NCBI GenBank assembly: GCA_013816805.1
Contig: JACDDS010000007.1
Location: 124,001-188,000, forward strand
From: Chitinophagales bacterium
GTDB lineage: Bacteria > Bacteroidota > Bacteroidia > Chitinophagales > UBA10324
DNA length: 64,000 bases
Direction of reading: 5' to 3'
Shown: in pieces, positions 35,956 to 45,847 of the stretch
Position numbering within the stretch: position 1 is the first letter of the stretch
How the letters are laid out: every line of letters begins with the position of its first letter
Position numbers and translations under genes: made by a program
Notes under the pieces: generated by a model
Databases searched by the model: none
Seen by the model: only the letters and a program-made list of their open reading frames with translations
Told to the model about the DNA's origin: nothing

Positions 35956-37329
35956 TTAATTCATTAGATCATTATAACTATTTATTTTCATTGCATCCTG
36001 CATTTGGGGTGGAAGCAAGATGCCGGATACTTTGGAGTGCCCTTTTATATATTTATGGATATAGTCTTGTATATCCTGGCGTGTTACCTGCTTTACCATG
36101 TCATTATATGTTGTATAATAATCTATACTGGCTGAAGCCCACCAGAAAGTAACAGTATGCACGTACGAGGATGTTTTTTCTTTGTTATACGTATCCTGGA
36201 TAATTAGTTGATTTTTTGCAGTTTCTAATTGTTCATCAGTAAAATAATCAGCATTGTCGAACTGATTAATTTCGCCTTCCAGTTTTTTCATACACTCTTT
36301 AAGGTGCACGGGATTGGGCACACAAAAAAGCTGGATGGGGCCTGTATACTTAGCAGACTGATAGCTTAAACCAGCCTGGAGTGCAAGGCCGCTATCTACT
36401 AACTCACGCTGGAATTTTGAAGAAGCAAGGCCTAAGATCGTAGAGAATATATCAGCAGCATATGTTGATTTCACATCATTTCGCGTATCGGGACCATGCC
36501 AACCCTGGAATACGATAGGCACTCTGGCATTCTGATTGGTGAGCACAAAATTTAACGTGTCGCCACCCAGGGGCTTTACTTCAGGAATGGGCCATTTTTG
36601 AAAAGCATCAAAGCCGGATGGCTGCCAGTCACCAAATATATTTTTTACCTTATCAAAAACCTCGTTATGGTGTACATCTCCGGCTATAACGAGGATGGAA
36701 TTATTAGGCCAGTAATATTTCCCCTGGATAACTTTCATTTTTTCCTGTGTGGCAGATAGAATAATCTGATGGTCTCCGATAGGATTTTTCCTGCTATATA
36801 AGCCGCCCCACATCTTGCGGTTAAATTTATCTTCGAGCGAAAAAGTAGGATCAGACTCTGCCCGTTGAAATTCTCCATCTACAACCGGATCTTCCTTTTT
36901 CATTTCTGAAGGAAGGAAAAGAGGATAGCGTATGGCACTGTTCATAAACTGCAAGCCGGCATCCAGGTTGTGCACAGGCATAGTGAAGAAATAATTAACA
37001 CGCTCCTCTGAAGTAGTCCCGTTGAACTGAATGCCTAATTCATTTACACGCTTCAGATAGGCTTCCTGTGAGGGAATATCTTTGTTTGCTTTAAAAAACA
37101 TGTGTTCGTAAAGGTGAGAGAGCCCGTTGAATTCATCGGATTCTGTATAGCTCCCGTTTTTCACACATATCTCTATTGTTGATAATGGAACGCTATTATC
37201 TTCTACCACTAATATTTGCAGCCCATTGTCGAGTGTACTTAAAAAGAAATTAGGAGGTAAATGATTTTGCGCTTTGGTAATGCTGCAAAATACGAACAGG
37301 AACACTAAAATTAATTGGTAACGCTTCAT
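35956..37329 (-). CDS. M16-family zinc metallopeptidase, catalytic subunit
   Basis: 457 aa with signal peptide MKRYQLILVFLFVFCSITKA. The inverted zinc motif HLYEH is at 72-76 (His72, Glu75, His76) and the downstream Glu lies in the VDGEFQRAE region (about 150). The second domain has IVFQGWHGPDTRNDVKS and the Arg/Tyr-type SGLALQAGLSYQSAKYTG segment. It lies upstream of, and is probably co-transcribed with, the non-catalytic M16 subunit. A candidate Bacteroidota -7 box (TAGATTTG, minus strand, 37369-37362) lies about 33 bp upstream. Likely role: degradation or processing of peptides in the periplasm. Confidence 0.92.
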   Translation of the reverse strand: MKRYQLILVFLFVFCSITKAQNHLPPNFFLSTLDNGLQILVVEDNSVPLSTIEICVKNGSYTESDEFNGLSHLYEHMFFKANKDIPSQEAYLKRVNELGIQFNGTTSEERVNYFFTMPVHNLDAGLQFMNSAIRYPLFLPSEMKKEDPVVDGEFQRAESDPTFSLEDKFNRKMWGGLYSRKNPIGDHQIILSATQEKMKVIQGKYYWPNNSILVIAGDVHHNEVFDKVKNIFGDWQPSGFDAFQKWPIPEVKPLGGDTLNFVLTNQNARVPIVFQGWHGPDTRNDVKSTYAADIFSTILGLASSKFQRELVDSGLALQAGLSYQSAKYTGPIQLFCVPNPVHLKECMKKLEGEINQFDNADYFTDEQLETAKNQLIIQDTYNKEKTSSYVHTVTFWWASASIDYYTTYNDMVKQVTRQDIQDYIHKYIKGHSKVSGILLPPQMQDAMKINSYNDLMN

Positions 37330-37361
37330 GTTTATATGATTTTAACGAAAATTTCAGGCAG

Positions 37362-37392
37362 CAAATCTAATAACTAATTACACTGGAAAAAA
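37362..37392 (-). promoter_or_regulatory. Candidate Bacteroidota promoter of the M16 operon
   Basis: Minus strand TAGATTTG matches the -7 consensus TAnnTTTG exactly. Nineteen bases upstream, TTTT stands where the -33 box TTTG is expected. The predicted start point leaves a 5' leader of about 25 nt before the ATG at 37329. Confidence 0.4.
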
Positions 37393-37500
37393 TCGATTAG
37401 TCGAACACAAAGAAATATATGTCGAAAACTGAAGTATACTTACACAATTAATATAAAACAAAGTGTATCAATATAAATTAGTACTAAACGTATAAAAGAG

Positions 37501-40500
37501 CTATCGCTGCTTTTTAAACAATTCCTTCAGCTTGTCAAATTCCTTTTGAAATGAAAGTGAGATCCCATTTTTGGTTTTATACCTTTCGTCTACTACATCA
37601 TACTGACTTTTGCTGAATGCTTTGGCAACAATTCGCCCATCAGGTGTTACTTCATAATCGAGTGCAAAATCTCCCGCGAAGTTGTTTGTATTAGAAGTGC
37701 TTCCGCTTTGCGGCTGTCCGCCAAAATCAAAGTTGCCACCTGCCTCCAGCGCCAGACGGTCATTAAAAAGCCGATAAGTAATGGCAGCCTGCAGCTCATT
37801 TCTTTTTGTAACGTCGTTCGGATTGGTAGCATTCAGACTTGATTCATAAGAGGAATAATCGAATTTAAAATTTACGTCCTTATTGATTTGGGATGTCCAG
37901 TAACTGAGCTGATTCAATAAGAACTCACTCACACTATTGTTTACATCAGTACCTACATTTTGATTACCGAGGCCTGAAGCAGTGGGTAAAAAACGACCTA
38001 ATACCATTAAGCCAAAGACCTGCTTGTTTAATTCATTTTGATCCTGCTTCACCTTTTCTAATTGCTGGTAAGCAGTGCTGTTGATCGTGTTAATATCCGG
38101 AAGCCTGATATCAAAAGTAATATCCGGTAATAATAAGGAACCTGTAAGCTTGAGATAAACATCCACCGGTAATCGCTGTTCAAGCTCTTTTCGATCCTGT
38201 TCATTAAAAGATACAGAAGTGCCCGAAACCAGGTCTGCCACGGAAGCGCGTGTTTTATAGATAGCGGAAATGTTGATCTGTGCATCATACGGATTACCGG
38301 AAAAGGAAACCGTTCCTCCTCTCTCTATAGTGAAGTATTTATTGAAGAAGTTGAGTTTTGTAAATAAGTAATCTCCTTTTTGAATGTTATAAGTGCCATA
38401 CATATTGAAATCACCCCGGGTATCAATCTCCATGCGGATATTTCCAAGTCCCGTACCCCTTACAATATCACCTGCTTTTTTATCGAAGATGATTTGGATA
38501 TTGGCATCCGGAGTAAGATCAAGGTTAAAATTGAGCGTTAACCCCGGCTTGATTTCTGAGATTCCTCTAAAATTATTTTCTGGTACTCCGTGCTTTTTGA
38601 ACCGGATAAATGATTGATTCGATACCGAAGTCGTATAATCAACAGGTACTGCAATGGAAGACCCTTTTTTAGAAGAAATCACGGCCCGGATCTCCATATT
38701 ATCCGGAGGTCCTAAAAACTGAATAAGGCCTCCAACTTCAGCAGTGCCATAAAAAAGGTCATTATCCTTTTCAGTTGTTTTTAAACCAAGGATACGATTA
38801 CTGAAAACCGACAAGTTTAAATTAAAATTACGCAGATGATCGTGTACAATTTCTCCGTGTGCAATCGCTATATCATTATTCTCGTCGTATAATTTTATTG
38901 AATCCAGTTCAATATAATCTTCATAAAATGTTATTTTTTCATTTTTAAGATGATAGGTGGTTTGGAGGTAATTCACTTTGGTGCTTAAAGAAGGAATAAA
39001 GAGTTGACCTGTAAGCAAAGGATTTGTGAATGTTCCGCTAAGCAATAATTTACCTTTTGCATTACCACGGCTGTCAGAAAGAATATCAGGAATAAAGCTT
39101 TCACCGAGTCTCAGGTCCATCCGGTTTATATTAATGCTGAGATTAAGCTGGCTATCGACCCGGCCCGGATTAAGAACACCTTCCACCTGAAAGTCGTAAG
39201 CGCTATCCTCTGTTTCAAGATTAACAAGCACCATGTCGCCACGTGGTTTAAAATCGATATCCGATTTAACCCTTTTAATATGCTGATTATTCAGGGTTAA
39301 ATTATCCATAATAGTATTGGCCCGAAAGCGAGGCTTATGAAATATATTCAGCGCCTCCATGCTGCCGCTTAAATTGCCTTTCAAATCAATACCTTCTATA
39401 CGAACAAAGTTGTATAAATCAACCATAGGCAGGTCTTGAAAATTGAAATGCAGGTTTGTTGCTCGTTGCTGAAAATCTCCATTGGATATAGTCAAAAAGC
39501 GATTTTCATTCGAAATGGTAAAATTGAAGAATTGTAATTGCTCCAAAGAGTACGTTACCAGGTTATTATCTGAAACCTTCCAGATCAGATGATTCAAAAT
39601 AAAATTGCTGGGTAAAAAATGAATGCGAATACCAAAAGTATCGCCTGTGAGCGCAGCAAACACATTCAGTGAATTCTTTTTGGTTTCCTCAGTTCTTAAA
39701 TTAAAATGCATGGTATCATTTCCCACACTACTTTCAAAAACCGGAGTAAAAATGTGTATTGAATCCCCGATTTTCATGTCTGTAGCCATTGAAACAAAAT
39801 GAAAAGAATTGCCGGATGTGGTTGCATTAAAATGCAGTGAATCGAGCGACAGGGTTTGATATTTTAAGAAAGGTATGAAGCCGGTAAATGCAATGGTATT
39901 GGTAGTGGAATTGAAATGGCCTTTTACAAAAGAATTATTTATACCCTGCCATGAGGGAACAAAAAAAGAAAAGGCAGGTTTTGAATCCTTCACATTTATA
40001 TCAAAATCAAGATCTTCCAGCACCATGTCATGGCGATACCTCAACGGCAGCGAAGGAAAATACTGATTCAGCACAAATAAAAAAGTGTTAGGAAGTTCTG
40101 TGAGTGTTAAAGCACCTTTAAAATTAGCTGAAACAGGCTGTGATTTAAATGAAAATGTCTTCACGCCATTAGACTCAGTAACATGAAGTGCAATGGTATC
40201 CATGAAAAGCGTTTGGTCTGCTTTAGAAAATGTGGTATTTATGGTTTTAGCATATCCAATAAAATTATCGATATTATTCCCTGTCATATTTATATCTATC
40301 TGCGTGGAGAGACTATAATTTTCACGGGAAAGTTTTAACTCGTTTAGCCTTGCATTATTTATTAATGCCTTAAAATCAAAGACCGGCAAAGCCTGGTTAA
40401 GATCCACACTCCCTGTAAAATCAAGGTGGATATTACTGTCAGCCATCAGCACCTTACCGGTAAAGTATTTTTTTTGAAATTCACCGTTCATCAGAATATT

Positions 40501-42225
40501 CTGATACTGATAGTTATTAAAAGTAAGTTTTGAAATAGAGCCATTCAGTTTAGCATCTATATTTTCTAAGGATAATCCCTCACCTTCAATAAGGGCATCA
40601 AAGCTTACCGGCCCAAATAAACTATCATTACCACCGTAAGCGCCGATATTAAAATCTCTCGCTATAAGATGGCCGCCATAAGTTGCATTATCGAAGCGCG
40701 TATTCAGTTTCATATTTACATCTGAAGTAAGCTCACCGATCGCCGTATTGAAATTTCCGTAGGCAACAAAATCATTAAAAAAACCAGTGAAAGATCCTTT
40801 AAAGCTCACTTTGCCCAGGCGTGACAATTGGCCAGGAAATGAGATTGCCGGAATAAGTTTCCTTATATCCTGAAAATCGGTTGTAAGGCGCTCTGCATGG
40901 AAATCAATATATGTTTCTTCTGTTTCCGGTAATCCATTTAAATCAAAGTCACCTTCCAGTTCGGTAACACTGCCAGTATGTAGTTTTAAATTCTTTCCGT
41001 GAATATGGTCAACTGTTCCCTCAAATATTCCGTTAGCCTGCACTAATTCCTTATTGCTTTTTAACTGGGGAAAGAAATAAGAAATATCTGTCGTCGAAAT
41101 GGTAGAAGATTTTAAAATTGCTTTCATCACCACGCTGGAATTATAATCGAAAAAAGAATGAAAATTCAGGTAACTCATTGAGAAAAAATTGTTCAATTCA
41201 CTATTCGGCGTTATTATGCTCAACATTTTTGCTTCTGCACTTTTAGGCGTAACCCGGGCCTCACATTTCATATGGTTTACTTTAAAACCACTTTTTTCTT
41301 CAAAGCTTATATTATCAATTTTTGCTTTTATGGTGTCCATTATCATCGAAGCATTTGAAAACTGCAGGTTCAAATCTTTATAAGATTGATGAAAGCTGTC
41401 GAATTGATTTTGGGTAACCGGTTCAGCAGTATCGTCATATGTAAAGCGGGAATTTTTGAACTGCAGGTTTTTTACAAATAGTTTTACCGGTTGAGTATTT
41501 ATGTGAATAACTGCTGTATCGGGTAACAGGTGAGCAGAAGTAACAACAGGATTACCTGGTATTTCTAAGGGAGCAATTTTTGAAACTTGAAGATCCGCAT
41601 TTTCGAAGAGTAGATCTCTGAGCTCAATCTGCGGCTGATTCAGGTCTAGCTTTTCAATTTCAATATTTGTCTTCGGGAACTGAAAGTTTAACATAGTTCC
41701 GTTAGGTTCGTCGAGCAACACCAGGTGCATCTTTTGCAATTCAACTCTGTCCAGTTGCAGGTATACCAGTGCATTTTCTTCGCGGCTTGATGATGAATCA
41801 GTGGAAGCAGAAGAGGTTGTATCTCCTAATGCATCTATAATAAATTGGAAGGTGTAGTCACCGTTACGCCCGCGGTGCAGATAAACCTGGGAATTATTCA
41901 GATCAATTTTATTAATGACAAACCGCTTTTCCAGTAAATTAATAAAAGCGACTTCAACATCTATATTCTGAGAATAGATAAGGGTATCGTTATTTAAATC
42001 TTTTATTAGAAAATTATTGAGTGAAAACTTATGAAATAGTTTATATGAAACATGATCAATCCTGACGTCTGTATTAAGTTTTTGGGAAAGATATTTTGTG
42101 AACCTTTGTGTCAGGTAATTTTGAAAATCGGTATCGTTAAGCTTCGCCGAAAGCAGCCCGCTCAGTACAAGAATAGTTCCGAGCAATATCAGAAATGCAT
42201 TCCCGATTTTTTTAAGAATATTCAA
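37501..42225 (-). CDS. tamB: TamB-type translocation and assembly module protein
   Basis: 1574 aa with one N-terminal membrane anchor (IGNAFLILLGTILVLSGLLS). A very long beta-taco region of repeated amphipathic strands follows (AsmA/TamB-like), ending in the conserved C-terminal TamB domain about 1240-1574: RGTGLGNIRMEIDTRGDFNM, GTYNIQKGDYLFTKLNFFNK, VDVYLKLTGSLLLPDITFDI. In known systems TamB spans the periplasm and works with an Omp85 partner in outer-membrane protein insertion or phospholipid transport. The Bacteroidota partner TamL is encoded at 53937-56237 in this window. It is divergent from tsaD, a neighbourhood I recall as common in the phylum. Confidence 0.92.
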   Translation of the reverse strand: MNILKKIGNAFLILLGTILVLSGLLSAKLNDTDFQNYLTQRFTKYLSQKLNTDVRIDHVSYKLFHKFSLNNFLIKDLNNDTLIYSQNIDVEVAFINLLEKRFVINKIDLNNSQVYLHRGRNGDYTFQFIIDALGDTTSSASTDSSSSREENALVYLQLDRVELQKMHLVLLDEPNGTMLNFQFPKTNIEIEKLDLNQPQIELRDLLFENADLQVSKIAPLEIPGNPVVTSAHLLPDTAVIHINTQPVKLFVKNLQFKNSRFTYDDTAEPVTQNQFDSFHQSYKDLNLQFSNASMIMDTIKAKIDNISFEEKSGFKVNHMKCEARVTPKSAEAKMLSIITPNSELNNFFSMSYLNFHSFFDYNSSVVMKAILKSSTISTTDISYFFPQLKSNKELVQANGIFEGTVDHIHGKNLKLHTGSVTELEGDFDLNGLPETEETYIDFHAERLTTDFQDIRKLIPAISFPGQLSRLGKVSFKGSFTGFFNDFVAYGNFNTAIGELTSDVNMKLNTRFDNATYGGHLIARDFNIGAYGGNDSLFGPVSFDALIEGEGLSLENIDAKLNGSISKLTFNNYQYQNILMNGEFQKKYFTGKVLMADSNIHLDFTGSVDLNQALPVFDFKALINNARLNELKLSRENYSLSTQIDINMTGNNIDNFIGYAKTINTTFSKADQTLFMDTIALHVTESNGVKTFSFKSQPVSANFKGALTLTELPNTFLFVLNQYFPSLPLRYRHDMVLEDLDFDINVKDSKPAFSFFVPSWQGINNSFVKGHFNSTTNTIAFTGFIPFLKYQTLSLDSLHFNATTSGNSFHFVSMATDMKIGDSIHIFTPVFESSVGNDTMHFNLRTEETKKNSLNVFAALTGDTFGIRIHFLPSNFILNHLIWKVSDNNLVTYSLEQLQFFNFTISNENRFLTISNGDFQQRATNLHFNFQDLPMVDLYNFVRIEGIDLKGNLSGSMEALNIFHKPRFRANTIMDNLTLNNQHIKRVKSDIDFKPRGDMVLVNLETEDSAYDFQVEGVLNPGRVDSQLNLSININRMDLRLGESFIPDILSDSRGNAKGKLLLSGTFTNPLLTGQLFIPSLSTKVNYLQTTYHLKNEKITFYEDYIELDSIKLYDENNDIAIAHGEIVHDHLRNFNLNLSVFSNRILGLKTTEKDNDLFYGTAEVGGLIQFLGPPDNMEIRAVISSKKGSSIAVPVDYTTSVSNQSFIRFKKHGVPENNFRGISEIKPGLTLNFNLDLTPDANIQIIFDKKAGDIVRGTGLGNIRMEIDTRGDFNMYGTYNIQKGDYLFTKLNFFNKYFTIERGGTVSFSGNPYDAQINISAIYKTRASVADLVSGTSVSFNEQDRKELEQRLPVDVYLKLTGSLLLPDITFDIRLPDINTINSTAYQQLEKVKQDQNELNKQVFGLMVLGRFLPTASGLGNQNVGTDVNNSVSEFLLNQLSYWTSQINKDVNFKFDYSSYESSLNATNPNDVTKRNELQAAITYRLFNDRLALEAGGNFDFGGQPQSGSTSNTNNFAGDFALDYEVTPDGRIVAKAFSKSQYDVVDERYKTKNGISLSFQKEFDKLKELFKKQR

Positions 42226-42294
42226 ATGAAAAGTTTACCATTCAGCCAGCGATAAAATTACTTCATATTTTCACAAGCAGGATTTATATAAATC

Positions 42295-43326
42295 ATGAAT
42301 GTCACGCTATTAGCTATTGAATCTTCCTGTGATGAAACGTCTGCATCAATTTTAGAAAACGGCATTATTTTATCGAACGTGGTCGCCTCGCAAAAAGTAC
42401 ACGAGCAATACGGAGGAGTGGTTCCTGAACTGGCAAGCAGGGCACACCTGGTGAACATTATTCCGGTTATTGAAGAAGCATTTAATCTGTCACGGATTAA
42501 CAGAAAACAGTTGAATGCTATTGCATTTACTGCCGGCCCGGGTCTTATAGGCTCGCTGATGGTGGGGAGCTCTTTTGCTAAATCACTTGCGCTTGCCTGG
42601 AATATTCGCCTCATAAGTGTCCACCATATGCAGGCACATGTTTTGGCTAATTTTATTGTCAGCAGAGATGATGTTAAACAGAACACAATCCATAAACCTG
42701 CTTTCCCGTTTCTGTGCCTTACGGTTTCTGGCGGCCATACCCAAATTGTATTGGCAGCAGATTACCTGGATATGAAAATCGTGGGAGAAACAAATGATGA
42801 TGCAGCCGGGGAAGCATTCGATAAAACAGCAAAGTTATTGGGTCTTCCTTATCCAGGCGGTCCGCTCATTGACACCTATGCAAAAGCAGGAGATCCAAAG
42901 CGTTTTTCTTTTCCTGAGCCCAAAGTTCCCGGTCTGGATTTTAGCTTTAGCGGGTTAAAAACTTCCATACTTTATTTTTTACGGGATCAGGTAAAGGAGA
43001 ATCCCGATTTTATAAGGGGGAATTTAAACGATATATGCGCTTCTGTTCAATCACGAATTGCTTCTATTTTAATTAACAAGCTCGAAATGGCTGCCCTTCA
43101 GTTTGGTATAAATGAGATTGCAATAGCAGGAGGTGTTTCTGCTAACTCAGGGTTAAGAAAGGAAGCTCAGTTACGAAGCGAAAAAAATAACTGGAACCTC
43201 TATATTCCCCGATTGGAATATTGTACCGATAATGCCGCAATGATTGCAATGGTGGGTTACTATAAATACATTGCAGGAGATTTTGCCTCATTAGATGCTG
43301 CTCCACAAGCCAGAATGGAATGGTGA
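42295..43326 (+). CDS. tsaD: tRNA N6-adenosine threonylcarbamoyltransferase
   Basis: Transfers the threonylcarbamoyl group to A37 of ANN-decoding tRNAs, the last step in t6A formation. 343 aa, normal length. ASKA-fold motifs: LAIESSCDETSAS at the N-terminus, EQYGGVVPELASRAH (38-51), metal-binding HHMQAH (110-115, His111 and His115), LTVSGGHTQ, and the C-terminal YCTDNAAMIA. Its pathway partner that makes threonylcarbamoyl-AMP (Sua5/TsaC) appears in this window only as a pseudogene at 20.8 kb, so an intact copy is expected elsewhere. Confidence 0.97.
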   Translation: MNVTLLAIESSCDETSASILENGIILSNVVASQKVHEQYGGVVPELASRAHLVNIIPVIEEAFNLSRINRKQLNAIAFTAGPGLIGSLMVGSSFAKSLALAWNIRLISVHHMQAHVLANFIVSRDDVKQNTIHKPAFPFLCLTVSGGHTQIVLAADYLDMKIVGETNDDAAGEAFDKTAKLLGLPYPGGPLIDTYAKAGDPKRFSFPEPKVPGLDFSFSGLKTSILYFLRDQVKENPDFIRGNLNDICASVQSRIASILINKLEMAALQFGINEIAIAGGVSANSGLRKEAQLRSEKNNWNLYIPRLEYCTDNAAMIAMVGYYKYIAGDFASLDAAPQARMEW

Positions 43327-43347
43327 CAAAATCTTAAAATGTAGATA

Positions 43348-43641
43348 ATGAAGGTTTTTTTTTGGATTATGTGGGTTATCATTGTTGTTATAGAATTATT
43401 TTTAATAAAAGGGCTGATCAATACCCTTTTTCAGCTGCATCCTTTGGATGCTTCTTCCTTAACATCGATGATATTCTTTATCTTGATTGGGGCATGTTTA
43501 ATAACAGGAAGTTATTATTGGTATCGCATCGGCAAGTTAAAATGGGCTTGCCTATTGCTAGATTTACCGCTTATTGCACTTGTATTCTATGTTGTTATTT
43601 TCCTGTTCCTTCCTCTATTGATGGGCGAGCGTATGAATTAA
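43348..43641 (+). CDS. Small integral membrane protein, unknown function
   Basis: 97 aa with three hydrophobic helices (about 4-25, 38-60 and 67-90). No recognised motif; similar short Bacteroidota proteins carry no function. It starts 22 bp after tsaD and is likely co-transcribed. A longer overlapping frame exists but lacks membrane-protein character, and this frame has the natural hydrophobic pattern. Confidence 0.65.
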   Translation: MKVFFWIMWVIIVVIELFLIKGLINTLFQLHPLDASSLTSMIFFILIGACLITGSYYWYRIGKLKWACLLLDLPLIALVFYVVIFLFLPLLMGERMN

Positions 43642-43751
43642 GGACTGATTACATCTGCCTGGATACAGTTCTTTTATTGCATCGGAATTAATACCTTTTC
43701 GCCTGTAAAATTAATTTTGCCTTATTTGATAGTAATTAAAATGAATCTGAA

Positions 43752-45155
43752 ATGAAAATAAAATATACACTTTTAATTGTTGTCCTTAACGCTTTTGTAA
43801 GCCTGCAATCTTTTGGGCAATCTTCTTACGCCGATACTACTTTCACAAATTACTTTCGTGAAACTCATGGCTTTATTGCCGGTGATGCCACGATATCTAT
43901 TGCACTTCCAAATGGTAAGTCCATGTTTCTTTTTGGAGACAGCCACATCAATGATTTAGATACCTCTAATAATACCATTCCCTGCTTGTTCCAGGTTCAC
44001 AATTGTTTTACCATTCTGGATTCAGCGGATCCTAATCATATGAAAACATATATTGATACAACCAAAAGCGGTGTCAACCAAACTTATTTTAAAATAGGCA
44101 CAGTTGGCAACAGCTGGTTTTGGCCCGATCATGGTTTTGTGAGGGGAGATACCGTTTATGTTTTCCTGGGAAAATATAACAGCCTGCTTGCTTTTCTTGG
44201 GCAATACATTGCAAAAGTTACATTGCATGATTTTACTCTTGTAAGCATGACCAGGCTACCGGATATGAATGGAATTATTTTTGGGAAAGCGGTAATTTAT
44301 AATCCGGATGATGATAAATATTATCTCTATGGAAATAAGGTTAATTGGATTGTGTATGAGCCATATGTCGCCAGGACCAGTTTCGATAACCTGATGTCTG
44401 GCGCCTGGGAATTTTATACGGGAAGTGATTGGTCATCAAGTGCAAATGCTGCTAAAAAAATTTCTAATCAGGTAGTGTCACCAACTTTCGGTGTAGTCAG
44501 GGATAAAGATTTTTATTACATTATCACACAGGAAAATGGCTATCTCACCTGCGGACTTGGCCGGAATATTTATGCATATAAAAGTTCAGGCCCTACCGGA
44601 CCATTTACAAATCAAATCTTGCTTTATACTATAGAAGATCAGCTTTTCGGACATTACATGCTCACTTATAATGCTTTTCCCCACCCCGAATGGACAAAAA
44701 ATAATGAACTGTTAATTTCTTATAACCTGAACGATAAAGTTGATACAACCGGTACGGATGCATGCCCTTCTCAGTGTAAAAATGTGTTCAGGGATCATTT
44801 CGACCCTGATACTTATCGCCCGAAATTTATCCGGGTACCGTTGTCTTTGCTGGAAGAAAATGGCCTCATAACAAGTGCTTTTAAATTAATTGCTAAAGCC
44901 ATTATTCCAAATGTACTTGATCTCACTCTTGAGCCTGCTTTACCGCAAAGCTGCCGCATTTCTATATTTAATAAAATGGGCAAGGTGGTATATGAAAGTG
45001 AAATATTACAAATGCAGGCTGGAGTAAATCATTTTCAAATAGCAACAAATCAATTTCCGCCAGATATATATGTAGTTGCGGTGAATTCTGTTTTTACCAA
45101 TAACCAGGTGCCTGCGCAATGGGAAAGGAAAACATTTTTAAAGGTGGATAATTAA
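43752..45155 (+). CDS. Secreted beta-propeller protein (DUF4185/DUF5005-like) with T9SS-like tail
   Basis: 467 aa with signal peptide ending SLQSFGQ. The body has the five-bladed-propeller pattern seen in DUF4185/DUF5005 and glycosidase-like proteins: GDATISIALPNGKSMFLFGD, WFWPDHGFVRGDTVYVFLGK, FGHYMLTYNAFPHPEW. A CPSQCKNVF segment suggests a disulfide. The last 85 residues (ISIFNKMGKVVYES ... PPDIYVVAVNS) look like a degenerate type A sorting domain. Carbohydrate binding is possible from family resemblance, but no catalytic residues are identified. The stem of a perfect hairpin covers the stop codon. Confidence 0.75.
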   Translation: MKIKYTLLIVVLNAFVSLQSFGQSSYADTTFTNYFRETHGFIAGDATISIALPNGKSMFLFGDSHINDLDTSNNTIPCLFQVHNCFTILDSADPNHMKTYIDTTKSGVNQTYFKIGTVGNSWFWPDHGFVRGDTVYVFLGKYNSLLAFLGQYIAKVTLHDFTLVSMTRLPDMNGIIFGKAVIYNPDDDKYYLYGNKVNWIVYEPYVARTSFDNLMSGAWEFYTGSDWSSSANAAKKISNQVVSPTFGVVRDKDFYYIITQENGYLTCGLGRNIYAYKSSGPTGPFTNQILLYTIEDQLFGHYMLTYNAFPHPEWTKNNELLISYNLNDKVDTTGTDACPSQCKNVFRDHFDPDTYRPKFIRVPLSLLEENGLITSAFKLIAKAIIPNVLDLTLEPALPQSCRISIFNKMGKVVYESEILQMQAGVNHFQIATNQFPPDIYVVAVNSVFTNNQVPAQWERKTFLKVDN

Positions 45156-45177
45156 TCAATATTATTTGATTAATTAT
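45148..45177. terminator. Perfect 12-bp hairpin at the end of the DUF4185-like gene
   Basis: Arms ATAATTAATCAA and TTGATTAATTAT with a six-nt loop, flanked by T-rich DNA. The stem covers the stop codon at 45153-45155 and could terminate transcription from the left. Its AT-only stem makes it weak. Confidence 0.5.
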
Positions 45178-45431
45178 TATTTCAGATCCACATCCATAAT
45201 CTTACCTGTGCCTTCAAAGCTTATGCTCAGCCCGACTAAATGGCCAGGTTCTGTTAAATACGAATCTGTAAAAACAGGTTTATTATTTAAATAGATTGTT
45301 ACTTTTTTATCTTTTACCTCACAGGTTATTTTTTGAGGCCATAAAAAATCACAATCAAATTCTGACGAATCATGATTTTTTCCACTCGTTTCTTTATTGA
45401 TGGTATATACTGAGATATTGGAGGTGCATCT
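45177..45431 (-). pseudogene. C-terminal tail of a LamG-like or zinc-ribbon-containing gene
   Basis: A minus-strand frame reads CTSNISVYTINKETSGKNHD, then DCDFLWPQKITCEVKDKKVT, then IYLNNKPVFTDSYL and GLSISFEGTGKIMDVDLK before a stop. This beta-rich 'FEGTGKIKDV' ending is common in Bacteroidota proteins with a concanavalin-like C-terminal domain. No start codon or upstream region exists: similarity stops abruptly at 45431, five bases from the plus-strand propeller relic. It is a 3' gene remnant. The family assignment is by pattern recall only. Confidence 0.55.
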
Positions 45432-45435
45432 CCAG

Positions 45436-45847
45436 GATGTTTACTTTGGAGGGTGGAACACTTATATTCACGCTCCTAATGCCGAAACAGGACGTGAAAT
45501 CTTGAGATTAAAACGGCGATGATACCGATATTTATAGCCAGACCGGCATTACAAGTTCTCCGCTTATCTCTGACAGTATGCTCAATTTTGGTTGCCGGAA
45601 TTCCTATTTAAATGCCCTGAATGCGATAACAGGAAAGTAAATCTGGCATCGGTTTAATGACCATGGCTGGATCACGGTGAGTCCGGTTGTTTACGGCAAT
45701 AAAATTATTTATGCATCGGGAAGCAGCCGCTACTCTGTAGCGTTAAATAAAATTACAGGAGATTCAATCTACCAGCTCAACATTAAAAGAGCTGTTGTAT
45801 TGTGTGTGGAGTCATGTGATGGAAACTTTTATGCCTTGCAAAAGTGA
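45436..45847 (+). pseudogene. PQQ-type beta-propeller (BamB-like) gene remnant
   Basis: Consecutive frames give DVYFGGWNTYIHAPNAETGR, then (frameshift and stops) SQTGITSSPLISDSMLNFGC, NSYLNALNAITGK with a TAA replacing the usual Lys/Glu before IW, then TVSPVVYGNKIIYASGSSRY and ALNKITGDSIYQL, ending DGNFYALQK. These match the repeated 'VYFG..D..LYALDA.TGK.IW' blades of PQQ-like propellers. There is no start codon, there are several stops and at least one frameshift. The remnant ends exactly at the stop of the convergent delta-60 gene. Confidence 0.75.

Noticed and set aside
43362-43691. Overlapping 109-aa ORF in the small membrane protein region
   Set aside because: It overlaps the 43348-43641 membrane protein in another frame and has frequent Cys/His with no pattern. 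It looks like a shadow frame.
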